Source: Alphaproteobacteria bacterium
GTDB taxonomy: Bacteria; Pseudomonadota; Alphaproteobacteria; TMED109
Length of the DNA: 64,000 bases
Assembly (NCBI GenBank): GCA_022825705.1
Contig: JAJDWH010000036.1
Location: forward strand, 1-64,000
Direction: 5' to 3'
In this document: piece after piece, positions 35,341-44,059 of the stretch
How positions within the stretch are numbered: the stretch's first letter is position 1
Layout of the letters: the number at the start of each line of letters is the position of its first letter
Position numbers and translations under genes: made by a program
Notes under the pieces: model-generated
Databases searched by the model: none
What the model was told of the DNA's origin: nothing
The model's input: the letters and a program-made list of their open reading frames with translations, nothing else

Positions 35341-36371
35341 TGCGTGCCCGTGACCGAGCTGCCTCCCTGCTGCTGGCAGGCGTTCTCGCCCTCGCCGCCG
35401 GCGCCGCGCCCGCCCACGCGCAGACCGAGCGGTGGAAAATGCAGGCGGCCACCCAGGCCGGCGAGATCGCATTCCAGATCATGAAGGAGTTCACCGACAG
35501 CATCGGCCCGTTGACCGGCGGCCGGCTGCAGGTTGAGCTGCTGCCGGTCGGCTCGGTGGTGCAGTACAGCGAGACGCTGGATGCCGTCGGCACCGGCATC
35601 CTCGACGGCCAGGTCACGGCGCCCGTCTACTTTTCCGGGAAGAACCCGGCCTTCGCGCTGCTCGGCGACCTGATCGCCGCCTACAACCACACCGAGGAGA
35701 TGTTCCTGTTCCTGCGGCGTGGCGGCGGCGACGGCCTCCTGCGGGATCTCTACGCCGAGTACGGCGTGTACTACATCGGCGGCGCGGCGACCGGCAAGGA
35801 AGCCCTCGTTTCCACGATCCCGCTCCGTGGCGTGGACGACCTGGATGGCATCAAGATCCGGGCCCCTGAAGGCATGGCCCAGGACATCTTCAGCGTGGTG
35901 GGTGCGGCCCCGGTCAACCTGCCCGCGGCCGAAGTGTTCACGGCGATCGAACGCGGCGTCGTGGACGCCGCCGACTGGGCGACGTTCTCAATGAACCACC
36001 AGCTCGGCTTTCACCGGATCGCGCAGTACCCCGTATACCCGGGCATCCATTCCCTGCCGGTGATCGACGTCGCCGTGAATCAGGAACGCTGGGATGCGCT
36101 GGCGCCCGATGTCCAGGCCATCCTGGAGGCGGCCGTCTGGGATTTCAGCCGTGACATCACATATCGGCTCGAACTCCGCGACCTAGCGGACGTGGCGGCG
36201 GCCAGGGCGGACGGCGTCGAGATCATCGACTGGCCCATGGAGGAACGGTCCCGCCTGCGTGAAATTGCGACCGGGATCTGGGCGGACTGGAGCAGCCGCA
36301 GCCCCGAAGCCGAAGCCGCCTACACCGCCCAGATCGCGTTCCTGCGGGAGCTCGGTCTGCTCGCCAAGTAG
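35337..36371 (+). CDS. TRAP transporter substrate-binding protein (DctP family), second copy
   Basis: A 344-residue paralogue of the preceding receptor with a classical cleavable signal peptide (AASLLLAGVLALAAGAAPAHAQ). The same motifs recur: LPVGSVVQYSETLDAVGTGI, IKIRAPEGMAQDIF and VNLPAAEVFTAIERGVVDAA. Adjacent ATG codons at 35337 and 35340 are both possible; the first overlaps the upstream stop. Two receptors with one permease pair suggest either two related ligands or different tethering. Confidence 0.92.
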   Translation: MMRARDRAASLLLAGVLALAAGAAPAHAQTERWKMQAATQAGEIAFQIMKEFTDSIGPLTGGRLQVELLPVGSVVQYSETLDAVGTGILDGQVTAPVYFSGKNPAFALLGDLIAAYNHTEEMFLFLRRGGGDGLLRDLYAEYGVYYIGGAATGKEALVSTIPLRGVDDLDGIKIRAPEGMAQDIFSVVGAAPVNLPAAEVFTAIERGVVDAADWATFSMNHQLGFHRIAQYPVYPGIHSLPVIDVAVNQERWDALAPDVQAILEAAVWDFSRDITYRLELRDLADVAAARADGVEIIDWPMEERSRLREIATGIWADWSSRSPEAEAAYTAQIAFLRELGLLAK

Positions 36372-36391
36372 CCGCCGGACACCAGAGCGAG

Positions 36392-36880
36392 ATGAAGTCC
36401 GGTAACACGGCCGTAGAGAGAACCTGCCGCCGGGCAGGAGAAATCTTCAGCTACCTCTTCTTCGCGTGCATGGTGATCATCGCGATTGAGGTGGTTGCCC
36501 GGTACGGTTTCGGGGCTCCGACCGTGTGGGCACACGATGTCATCACGATTCTGGCGGCCGTCGGTTTCGTGATGAGCGGCTTCTACACGATGGAGCGCCG
36601 GGCCCATATCCGGGTAACGCTGATCTACGATCGTCTCCCGCCGGCGGTCCGCCGAGGAATCGACATCCTCAACGGGGTCATCGTGCTGACCTTCGTCGGG
36701 CTGCTCGGTGCACAGACCGCCGTCGATGCCTGGGGCTCCATCCTGATCATGGAGACGGCGGGAACAGCCTCGCGCCTGCCGCTGCCGCCGATTGTGAAGT
36801 CGTCGTTGGCAATCGCGTGCGCCGCCATGTTCATGCTGGGCGCCGTGCATCTTGCCCGCGCCATCCGCGCGCGCGACTGA
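36392..36880 (+). CDS. TRAP transporter small permease (DctQ family)
   Basis: A 162-residue membrane protein with four hydrophobic segments: IFSYLFFACMVIIAIEVVAR, VITILAAVGFVMSGFYTM, ILNGVIVLTFVGLLGA, and SLAIACAAMFMLGAVHLA. The family-typical WAHDVITILAAVGFV and GFYTMERRAHIRV region is present. It pairs with the large permease 12 bp downstream and lies 20 bp after the second receptor. Confidence 0.9.
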   Translation: MKSGNTAVERTCRRAGEIFSYLFFACMVIIAIEVVARYGFGAPTVWAHDVITILAAVGFVMSGFYTMERRAHIRVTLIYDRLPPAVRRGIDILNGVIVLTFVGLLGAQTAVDAWGSILIMETAGTASRLPLPPIVKSSLAIACAAMFMLGAVHLARAIRARD

Positions 36881-36892
36881 CCTCCCTACCCC

Positions 36893-38212
36893 ATGGGAAT
36901 TGAACTCGCCACCATCGTCCTCGTCGGGTCGATGGCGGTTCTGCTGGTACTGGGGCTGCCGCTGGCCTTCGTCACGGGATTCGTGGCACTGGCTTTCGCC
37001 TTCGGCTATTTCGGGCTGCCCGGCCTCTATCTGATCGAGAGCCGGATTTTCAGCTTCGTCCGCGAATTCGTCCTCGTCGCCGTTCCGATGTTCATCCTGA
37101 TGGCATCGGTGCTGGAGCGATCCGGCGTCGCCCGGGACCTGTATAGGGCCATGCATATCTGGGCCGGCGGACTCCGCGGCGGCCTGGCAATCCAGACGAT
37201 GGCGGTCGCCATCTTGATGGCCGCCATGACCGGCATCATCGGCGGCGAGATCATCCTATTGGGGCTCGTCGCGCTGCCGCAGATGCTGCGCCTGCACTAT
37301 GACCGCAGCCTCGCGATCGGGACCATCTGCGCCGGCGGCTCGCTCGGCACCATGATCCCGCCGAGCATCGTCCTGATCATCTACGGACTGACCGCGGGCG
37401 TGGACATCGGCGAGTTGTTCATCGCGACCATCGTCCCCGGCCTCCTGCTGGCGACCCTCTACGTGTCGTACATCATGGTCCGCTGCCACCTGAACCCGGC
37501 CCTGGGACCGCCGGCGCCGATCGAGGAGCGGGCCCTGCCGCGCGACGAGAAGCTGCGGCTGCTGCGGGGGCTTGTGCTGCCGATCGGCGTAGGCGCCGGG
37601 GTGCTGGGCTCGATTTATCTGGGCATCGCTTCCGTGAGCGAAGCGGCTGGGATGGGCGCGCTCGGAGCCATCGCCTCGGCGTGGGTGCGCCGTGAGCTCT
37701 CGTGGGCGATGCTCCGCGATGCGCTCTACCAGACCATGAACACGTGCGGCACGCTGCTCTGGATCACCTTCGGGGCCACCGCGCTCATCGGGACCTACAA
37801 CCTGATCGGCGGCAACACGTTCGTCGAAGACCTGATCACGGGACTCCCGCTCCCGCCGCTGGGCATCGTCGTCGTGATGATGGGCATCCTCTTGGTGCTT
37901 GGCCTGTTCATGGACTGGATCGGGATCTGCCTGCTGACCATGCCGATCTTCGTGCCGGTCGTTGCCTCGCTGGGCTACAGCCCGGTCTGGTTCGGGATCC
38001 TGTTCTGCATGAACATGCAGACGAGCTACCTGACCCCGCCGTTCGGACCGGCCGCCTTCTACCTCAAGAGCGTGGCGCCCGAAAACATCAAGCTTGGGCA
38101 CATCTATCAGGCGATGTGGCCGTTCATCGCCCTGCAGGTCATCGGCCTGGCCATCGTGTTGTTCTGGCCGGAACTCGCGCTCTGGCTGCCCCGCACCATC
38201 CGGGGAGAATGA
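36893..38212 (+). CDS. TRAP transporter large permease (DctM family)
   Basis: Sodium-coupled permease subunit of 439 residues with about 11-12 hydrophobic segments. DctM signatures include LGLPLAFVTGFVALAFAFG, VPMFILMASVLERSGVARDL, MTGIIGGEIILLGLVALPQM, AGGSLGTMIPPSIVLIIYGL, and FMDWIGICLLTMPIFVPVV. With DctQ and the two receptors it completes a TRAP importer. The ligand may be the substrate of the neighbouring oxygenase, dehydratase or deaminase. Confidence 0.93.
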   Translation: MGIELATIVLVGSMAVLLVLGLPLAFVTGFVALAFAFGYFGLPGLYLIESRIFSFVREFVLVAVPMFILMASVLERSGVARDLYRAMHIWAGGLRGGLAIQTMAVAILMAAMTGIIGGEIILLGLVALPQMLRLHYDRSLAIGTICAGGSLGTMIPPSIVLIIYGLTAGVDIGELFIATIVPGLLLATLYVSYIMVRCHLNPALGPPAPIEERALPRDEKLRLLRGLVLPIGVGAGVLGSIYLGIASVSEAAGMGALGAIASAWVRRELSWAMLRDALYQTMNTCGTLLWITFGATALIGTYNLIGGNTFVEDLITGLPLPPLGIVVVMMGILLVLGLFMDWIGICLLTMPIFVPVVASLGYSPVWFGILFCMNMQTSYLTPPFGPAAFYLKSVAPENIKLGHIYQAMWPFIALQVIGLAIVLFWPELALWLPRTIRGE

Positions 38213-38329
38213 CCGTTCCGGATGTCGCGGGACCCGTGACGTGCACCCAACCGAGAATTTCGCCGGCATTCTGATCCATCCGTTTTCGACGCGGATGGGT
38301 CGAGCCCGGTTGTTGCCCCCAGGCCGCTG

Positions 38330-39694
38330 ATGGCAGGCAACTCGGGCGGTTCTCCTGGGGCGCGGGCGATCCTCGGGAGCGTGGTCAGCTTTCGCGACGA
38401 TCCTTCCCATTCGGGCAGTCGGCGGGCCGTCAGGTACTACCGGCGAGGCGCGGTCGCCATCGACGAGAGCGGGCGTGTCGCCTGGCGCGGCCACGCGGCG
38501 CGGCTACCGCGCGCGTACCTGGACCTGCCGGTGGACGACTACCAAGGCGCGCTCGTGCTGCCGGGATTCATTGATGCCCACATCCATTTTCCCCAGCACC
38601 GGATGCTTGCAGCGCCGGGCAGCGACCTGCTGGACTGGCTGGAGCGCTTCACCTTCCCGGAGGAATCCCGTTACGCATCGAAGGCACACGCCCGCGCCGC
38701 CGCCGATGCATTCCTCGACCGGCTGGCCCAGCATGGGACGACCGCGGCAGTCGTGTTTTCCAGCGTCCACCGGTCAGCCACCGAAGCGCTTTTCGCCGCA
38801 GGCAATCGCCGCCGGCATTTCATCGTCTGCGGCAAGTCGATGATGGACCGCAACGCGCCCGCCAGCCTGCGCGACGACCCTGCATCGAGCGCCCGTGACA
38901 CCGAGGCGCTGATCAAGCGCTGGCACGGCAGGCCCCGGTCCCGTTACGCGATCACCGTACGGTTTGCCGTCACATCGACCGAAGAACAACTGCGGGCAGC
39001 CGGCGCCCTCGCCGCCCGGTATCCGGACTGCTACGTGCAGGGCCATCTCGCCGAATCCAGCAAAGAGATGACGCTCGTCAAGCAGCTGTTCCCCTGGGCG
39101 AGCAATCACACCGACATCTACGACCGCTTTGGCCTGCTTGGGCCGCGCAGCCTGTACGCGCATGGCATCCACCTCTCAGAGCGCGAATGCTCCCGGCTGT
39201 CCGCCACCGGAACCACGATCGTGCACTGCCCGACGTCGAACACCTTTCTCGGCTCGGGGCTCTTCGACGCGAAACACCTCGGCCGCCGGGACCGTCCCGT
39301 CCCCATCGCCATCGCCACCGACGTCGCTGGCGGCACCAGCTATTCGATGCTCCAGACGCTTGCTGAGGCCTACAAGATCGCCAAGTTGCGCGGCCACGTG
39401 TTCACCGCCCACGAACTCTTCCATTTGGCAACGCGCGGCAACGCCGTGCGCCTCGGGCTTGCGGATGAGATCGGGACGCTCGACCCGGGACGGTGGGCGG
39501 ACATCGTTGTCCTGGACCCCTCGGCAACTCCCGTCCTGGAAGCGCGCCAGGCGCTGTCGAGGAATCTCGAGGACACGCTGTTCACCCTGATGCTGCTGGG
39601 CGACGACCGGGCCGTACGAGCGACGTACCTTGCCGGGCGCAAAGTGTGGGGAACGGTACCGGCGACCCGACACCGGCCCAGCGTGGGCCGGTGA
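38330..39694 (+). CDS. guaD: Guanine deaminase (amidohydrolase superfamily)
   Basis: Converts guanine to xanthine and ammonia. The 454-residue protein shows metal ligands in PGFIDAHIHFPQ (HxH), QGHLAES, YAHGIHLSE and IATDVAGGTSY, plus HCPTSNTFLGSG, all in the order of GuaD-type deaminases. It follows the TRAP operon by about 120 bp on the same strand, so the transporter could import purine-derived compounds; this link is inference from proximity. Confidence 0.85.
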   Translation: MAGNSGGSPGARAILGSVVSFRDDPSHSGSRRAVRYYRRGAVAIDESGRVAWRGHAARLPRAYLDLPVDDYQGALVLPGFIDAHIHFPQHRMLAAPGSDLLDWLERFTFPEESRYASKAHARAAADAFLDRLAQHGTTAAVVFSSVHRSATEALFAAGNRRRHFIVCGKSMMDRNAPASLRDDPASSARDTEALIKRWHGRPRSRYAITVRFAVTSTEEQLRAAGALAARYPDCYVQGHLAESSKEMTLVKQLFPWASNHTDIYDRFGLLGPRSLYAHGIHLSERECSRLSATGTTIVHCPTSNTFLGSGLFDAKHLGRRDRPVPIAIATDVAGGTSYSMLQTLAEAYKIAKLRGHVFTAHELFHLATRGNAVRLGLADEIGTLDPGRWADIVVLDPSATPVLEARQALSRNLEDTLFTLMLLGDDRAVRATYLAGRKVWGTVPATRHRPSVGR

Positions 39695-40138
39695 TTCTGC
39701 GCGATCAAGCCGCCAGGGCGCTCGGGACTGCGCGACCGAGGCGGCACGTGAAATGCTGCCCGACCGCGGTTCCGCCAGCGCCGGCCAGGTGGCTTCGACG
39801 GCCCCGGGGACGGCTTCCCTCGCTGTGCGACGGCCGCAACCCCGGCATTTCGCTTGGATGGCTGACCAGCTTCCCTGCCGCGCCGCGCAGCACCGGCGCT
39901 TCCCCGACGCGGGGATGGCGGCTTCGCTTCGCACTGAAGGCGGATTCGAAACGGACTGAACGAATTCGCCTGTCCGGATTCCGGTGACGAGCACCGGCAA
40001 ATTTCACAGCAACCTGTTTCCGCAGAAATCGCTCAGCTTCTATCTGCGATACCTAAGCGGCCAACCTCGCGACTCCTGCTCCGGTGCGACCGCTAGCGGG
40101 ACAAAGGCCCGCGCGTCCGTCAGCAACAGCCTGTCGAA
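39695..40138. other. Gap between guaD and peroxiredoxin without genes
   Basis: No frame on either strand has recognisable content; the region separates two convergent genes. Confidence 0.4.
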
Positions 40139-40177
40139 AGGCACATCCGAACGCGGTACGCGAGCCCGGATGTGCCT
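40139..40177 (-). terminator. Candidate terminator hairpin after the peroxiredoxin gene
   Basis: Arms aggcacatccg (40139-40149) and cggatgtgcct (40167-40177) are perfectly complementary over 11 bp around a 17-base loop. It lies 20 bp past the peroxiredoxin stop. On the minus strand the hairpin is followed by only a short TTT, so termination efficiency is uncertain. Confidence 0.5.
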
Positions 40178-40196
40178 CTCCTTCAACCTCGAAGGA

Positions 40197-40853
40197 TCAA
40201 TTCGGCTGCGGCACGATCCGCATGTACGGCTTCGGCGATTTCCATTCGGGAAACTGCTTTCGCGCCTCGTCGTCCGGAACCGCCGGCACGATGATGACGT
40301 CCTCTCCGCTCTGCCAGTTGACCGGAGTGGCGACCTTGTAGTTGGCCGTCAGCTGAAGCGAATCGATGACCCGAAGGATCTCGTCGAAATTGCGACCGGT
40401 GCTCATCGGGTAGGACAGCATCAGCTTGATCTGCTTGTCGGGGCCAACCACGAAGACCGTTCGCACGGTCGCGTTGTCAATCGGGGTCCGCCCCTCGGAT
40501 CCGCCGGCGGTGTCAGCCGGAAGCATTCCGTACAGCTTCGAAACCGCCAGGTCCGTATCCCCGATCATCGGGTAGTTCGGAGCGTGACCGGTCACGTCGG
40601 CAATGTCCTTGGACCATTCCTGGTGACGGTCGGCCGGGTCCACGCTGAGACCGATGATCTTGCAGTTCCGCTTTTCGAATTCGGGTTGCAGCCCTGCCAT
40701 GTATCCGAGTTCCGTGGTACAGACCGGGGTAAAGTCCTTCGGGTGCGAAAACAGGACGCACCATGAATCGCCTATCCAGTCGTGGAAGCTGATTTTTCCG
40801 ACCGTCGTCTCCGCGACAAAGTCGGGAGCCACGTCACCGATACGAAGAGACAT
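40197..40853 (-). CDS. 1-Cys peroxiredoxin (Prx6 type)
   Basis: Thiol peroxidase of 218 residues that reduces hydrogen and organic peroxides. The peroxidatic cysteine is in KDFTPVCTTELGYMAG. The family arginine is in TVRTVFVVGPDKQIKLML, and the extended C-terminal dimerisation arm (VATPVNWQSGEDVIIVPAV) marks the Prx6 subgroup. There is no C-terminal resolving cysteine, so an external thiol such as glutathione must reduce it. Confidence 0.93.
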   Translation of the reverse strand: MSLRIGDVAPDFVAETTVGKISFHDWIGDSWCVLFSHPKDFTPVCTTELGYMAGLQPEFEKRNCKIIGLSVDPADRHQEWSKDIADVTGHAPNYPMIGDTDLAVSKLYGMLPADTAGGSEGRTPIDNATVRTVFVVGPDKQIKLMLSYPMSTGRNFDEILRVIDSLQLTANYKVATPVNWQSGEDVIIVPAVPDDEARKQFPEWKSPKPYMRIVPQPN

Positions 40854-41462
40854 GCAAGAACTCCGGATCTCAAGGGTTACAGCCCGACGCGCCTAAGGTT
40901 CCGCTCGACCGCGCTGGGATGATCAGGTGGAGATGGTGGCGGAGCACCAAGCGTCTGAGTGCAAACTGAACCTGATGGCCCACCCAACTGTCCAAATTAT
41001 AGGAACACAACATTCGAACGCAACAAAATCCCGGTTCCAATTGTGTCTAACTCGTGGTTCCTAGTTTTACTGTCAAGAAAATCTTCCGAGCTAAAGTGAA
41101 ATTGTATCAATCTACTTTCACAAATAAAACGTCGTTCCCGTGTTTAGGCTCTATCAAGTTTAGTCCTGTCAAGCAAACTTTGGAGTATTATCGTTGACGT
41201 TTACATTTGGAAAAGCAATTGGCCGCCCATCGGGACTATCGAACGTTTGCAGTGCACGCTGCCATCGACATCTTCTACTCATGCCGGCGGCATCGTGACC
41301 GCCGTCGCCGGAGTCTCGGCAGACGCGGGGCCTGGACCGCACGGGACTCGTGTGCCGCCACCGGGTTCGCGCAGCGGTCGAGCCGCCACGCGAATCCGGC
41401 GTTTGATCTGCCCGGACCACGATGATTCGCGACCAAGCCCCGCGATAGACGTCGCGACGGGG
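40854..41462. other. AT-rich spacer upstream of the peroxiredoxin gene
   Basis: Bases about 40975-41215 are strikingly AT-rich compared with the rest of the window (runs such as aacaaaatcccggttccaat and gaaattgtatcaatctactt). No protein frame is convincing. It could hold the peroxiredoxin promoter, a small RNA, or be a scar of foreign DNA. Confidence 0.4.
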
Positions 41463-41466
41463 CTAG
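41436..41466 (-). terminator. Possible hairpin at the end of the TonB receptor gene
   Basis: The sequence agcccc-gcga...tcgc-gac-ggggct forms an interrupted stem overlapping the receptor's stop codon. No T-run follows on the minus strand, so it is a weak terminator candidate. Confidence 0.25.
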
Positions 41467-43307
41467 TAGCGTAACCGCAGGCCGAGTGATCCGGACAGGC
41501 TCGGCGTTCCGTAGCCCAGAACTTGCTGATAGTCGTGGTCAAGCAGGTTCTCGATGCGACCAAACAGCTCCACGCTGTCGGAGAGACCGTAGGCGCCGAT
41601 GATATCGATGCGGCTCCAGCTTCCGAGTGAAGCATCGCTCCCGGCTCGTTCCGTTCCGTTGTGACGCAACAACACGGTTCCCGAGAACGGACCGTCGGGG
41701 TCGAACCGCGCGGCGAGGTCTCCCGAGTGTTTCGGAAGTCGCGCGAGCGGCTCCCCGGTTCCCCGCCTCGCATCGATGTAGGCATAGTCGATGGTCAGCG
41801 AGAGCCAGTCGTTGAGACGGTAGCTTCCGGCAATTTCCACGCCTCGGGAATCGACCTTCGCAATGTTCTCGTAGCCCCCGAGTGCGAACGAAAAGTCGAT
41901 CTGATCCTTGGTGCGCTGATCGAAATACGTGACCGCCACCGTCGCCCGGTCATCGACGCCGCGCCATTCAACTCCGGTGTCGAACGACTCCGACGTCTCT
42001 GCGCGCAGCCCGCTGTTGGGCGCCGTCGCACCGCAGCAGAAAAAGGTGGTCTGAAAGATGGTGGGGGCCTTGAAGCCCTGCCCCCAGCTGGCGCGGAGCG
42101 TGACCGAGTCACTTGCAGACCACGCTGCCGCCAAACGGCCGGCACTTTGCGAACCGAAACGCCCGTGTTCGTCGACGCGCCATCCGGCGGTCAGAACGAG
42201 TGGCTCCACTGGCTTCGCTTCGTAGAGCGCAAAGTAACCATCCGATGAAGCTTCATCGCCGTTCGCCATGGTCTCTTCGCGTTCAAGACCGAAGGCGAGG
42301 GCGTTGCGGGCGTCGACGGCGAGCGTGCCTTGATAGCGATAGATCCGGCGTTTGCCGTCGGCCGTGAATGTGGTCAGCTCCCCCGCCAGACTGCGCCTCT
42401 CGATCTCGGCATGGCCGACTGACACGACGTTCTCGAGCCGCCCGTCGAACAGCGGCCAACTGAGGCGCACGTTCCCTGTGAGTTCCGTGGTTTCGTCATC
42501 CTCGTCCCCGTCCGCGACATTGCCCTGCGCATCGGCTGAATAGCTGTCGAATGCCGTGTCTGCCGTGCTCCATTGCAGGCTTGCTTCGAGCCGAGTGTCC
42601 ACTCCCAGGTGCCATCCCCCACGGGAATAGATCGCGCGGGAGCTGTACGGATCCTCCTCAGGATTGCGGTTTCGCCGGTCTGCCTTGGAGATCCCGTCTG
42701 TTTCCGTTCCCGTGAGCCCCAGCCGGAACTCGCCCCGACTGCTCGCATAGCCGACCGACGATCCACCGCGAAACGTGTTGAACGACCCATATTCGCCGAA
42801 TGCGCTCGCTTCGAAAGGTTCCTCCTGTCGCTTGGTGGTAATGGACACGACGCCGCCGATCGCGTCCGTTCCCCAGAACGTGGATTGCGGCCCCTTCAGG
42901 ACTTCGATGCGTTCGATATCGGCGGTGTCGAGGCGTGCGAAATTGAATCCGCCCCCGGGGGCGGTGGGATCGTTCACCGGTACTCCGTCCACGAGAACGA
43001 GCGTCTGCTCGCTGCCGGCGCCGCGAATTCGCATGCTAGCGACGCCGCCGAAGCTGCCGTTCGAATTGATCGTGACGCCGGGAGCCGCAGCCAACGCGTC
43101 GACCGCGAAGCTGACACCGAGCGCTTCGATGTCCTCAGCCGTGATGACGGTCACGCTGGAGCCGACTTCCGGAAGCGTTTGATCGAGCCGAAATCCCTCC
43201 ACCACGATGTGGTCGAGTGCCCGTTCCCCGCGGTCCTCCGGGAGCGCGGTGGCGGGTATCGCGGCAGCCAGTGCCGCCGCACCGAGAAGAATTTTTCTGT
43301 GTGGCAT
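41463..43307 (-). CDS. btuB: TonB-dependent outer-membrane receptor, probable vitamin B12 receptor
   Basis: Outer-membrane barrel of 614 residues that imports a ligand with TonB energy. The signal peptide is MPHRKILLGAAALAAAIPAT. The plug domain shows a VVEGFRLDQ TonB-box-like start, VTVITAEDIEALG, VRIRG-type motif SMRIRGAGSEQTLVLVDGVP and DIERIEVLKGPQSTFWGTDA. The barrel ends LGYGTPSLSGSLGLRLRY with the usual terminal aromatic. The start at 43307 has GGAAAGG just upstream; an in-frame start at 43364 has no signal peptide at its end. The cobalamin riboswitch about 185 bp upstream is the main reason for calling it BtuB. No other B12 genes lie nearby. Confidence 0.88.
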   Translation of the reverse strand: MPHRKILLGAAALAAAIPATALPEDRGERALDHIVVEGFRLDQTLPEVGSSVTVITAEDIEALGVSFAVDALAAAPGVTINSNGSFGGVASMRIRGAGSEQTLVLVDGVPVNDPTAPGGGFNFARLDTADIERIEVLKGPQSTFWGTDAIGGVVSITTKRQEEPFEASAFGEYGSFNTFRGGSSVGYASSRGEFRLGLTGTETDGISKADRRNRNPEEDPYSSRAIYSRGGWHLGVDTRLEASLQWSTADTAFDSYSADAQGNVADGDEDDETTELTGNVRLSWPLFDGRLENVVSVGHAEIERRSLAGELTTFTADGKRRIYRYQGTLAVDARNALAFGLEREETMANGDEASSDGYFALYEAKPVEPLVLTAGWRVDEHGRFGSQSAGRLAAAWSASDSVTLRASWGQGFKAPTIFQTTFFCCGATAPNSGLRAETSESFDTGVEWRGVDDRATVAVTYFDQRTKDQIDFSFALGGYENIAKVDSRGVEIAGSYRLNDWLSLTIDYAYIDARRGTGEPLARLPKHSGDLAARFDPDGPFSGTVLLRHNGTERAGSDASLGSWSRIDIIGAYGLSDSVELFGRIENLLDHDYQQVLGYGTPSLSGSLGLRLRY

Positions 43308-43489
43308 GGGCCTTTCCCTGTCGCACCTCGCCGCCCATCGAGGAGGTGCGTTTCGCAACGACATGCGGCCCCACTGACGCCAGCGCGGACGGCTGGGCCG
43401 ATTCGGGTGTCGCTACTCAGGAAAGACGCCTGCTACGTGCGCTTACTCTTTCCCGCCCGCTGGGCGAATCCCGGCCCACGGACGAACGA

Positions 43490-43680
43490 CGCGACGGCAG
43501 GTCTCCTGGCTCGCCGATCCACGCCCTTGGCCGCCTTCCCAGGAATTGCTTCCCAGTGGCATTCTTGGCCATCAGCTCCCGGCTAACAGTTACGGGTACA
43601 GCACCGGATTCTCACCGGTTTCCCTCTTAGGCCCCAGTTACGGGGCACCATCTGCGCCGCTTCATGTAGCAGGTGCCGGC
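43490..43680 (-). promoter_or_regulatory. Cobalamin (adenosylcobalamin) riboswitch
   Basis: Minus-strand leader of the btuB-like gene. Core elements appear in canonical order: accggtgagaatccggt (43603-43619), ctgtacccgtaactgt (about 43585-43600), the B12 box gccactggg (43552-43560), gggaaggcgg, and the closing gagccaggagacctgcc (43496-43512). In this class coenzyme B12 binding represses expression of the downstream gene, here through the 180-nt leader before the receptor start. Outer limits are approximate because the P1 stem was not folded. Confidence 0.93.
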
Positions 43681-44059
43681 CATTGTCAACTCATGGGGAG
43701 GACAGGTCGGGCCGGCTCTAAGGCGTTGGTTCCCTGCGCGAGTCCGTTGCCGACGGCGGTCGCACGTGCCGCGGTTCGACGAAGCTTCGCGAATGCCCGT
43801 CCCTGCCTGCATCCCGGGTGCGCCGGCCAGGTCCGCGCGCCGGGCGGACGTGTTGCAGGGTCCCGTGACCCAAGGTTGACGGATGAAGACCTGTCGAGGC
43901 CGGGGCCGCCGAAAGCCGCGACCCCAGCCCCGGTACGTGCTGCGAGGCATTTCGCCTCACACCACGATGGATGGGGCGGTCAGTGCCTCGTCTCGACCGT
44001 TCTTCAGGCCCGAGAGCCGAAACCCGTCAGGTCAGTACCAATGAGAAGAACGGCCCCAC
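43681..44059. other. Spacer between riboswitch and TauD-type gene
   Basis: About 380 bp with no recognisable gene; the promoter of the riboswitch-controlled receptor should lie at its left end. Confidence 0.4.
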
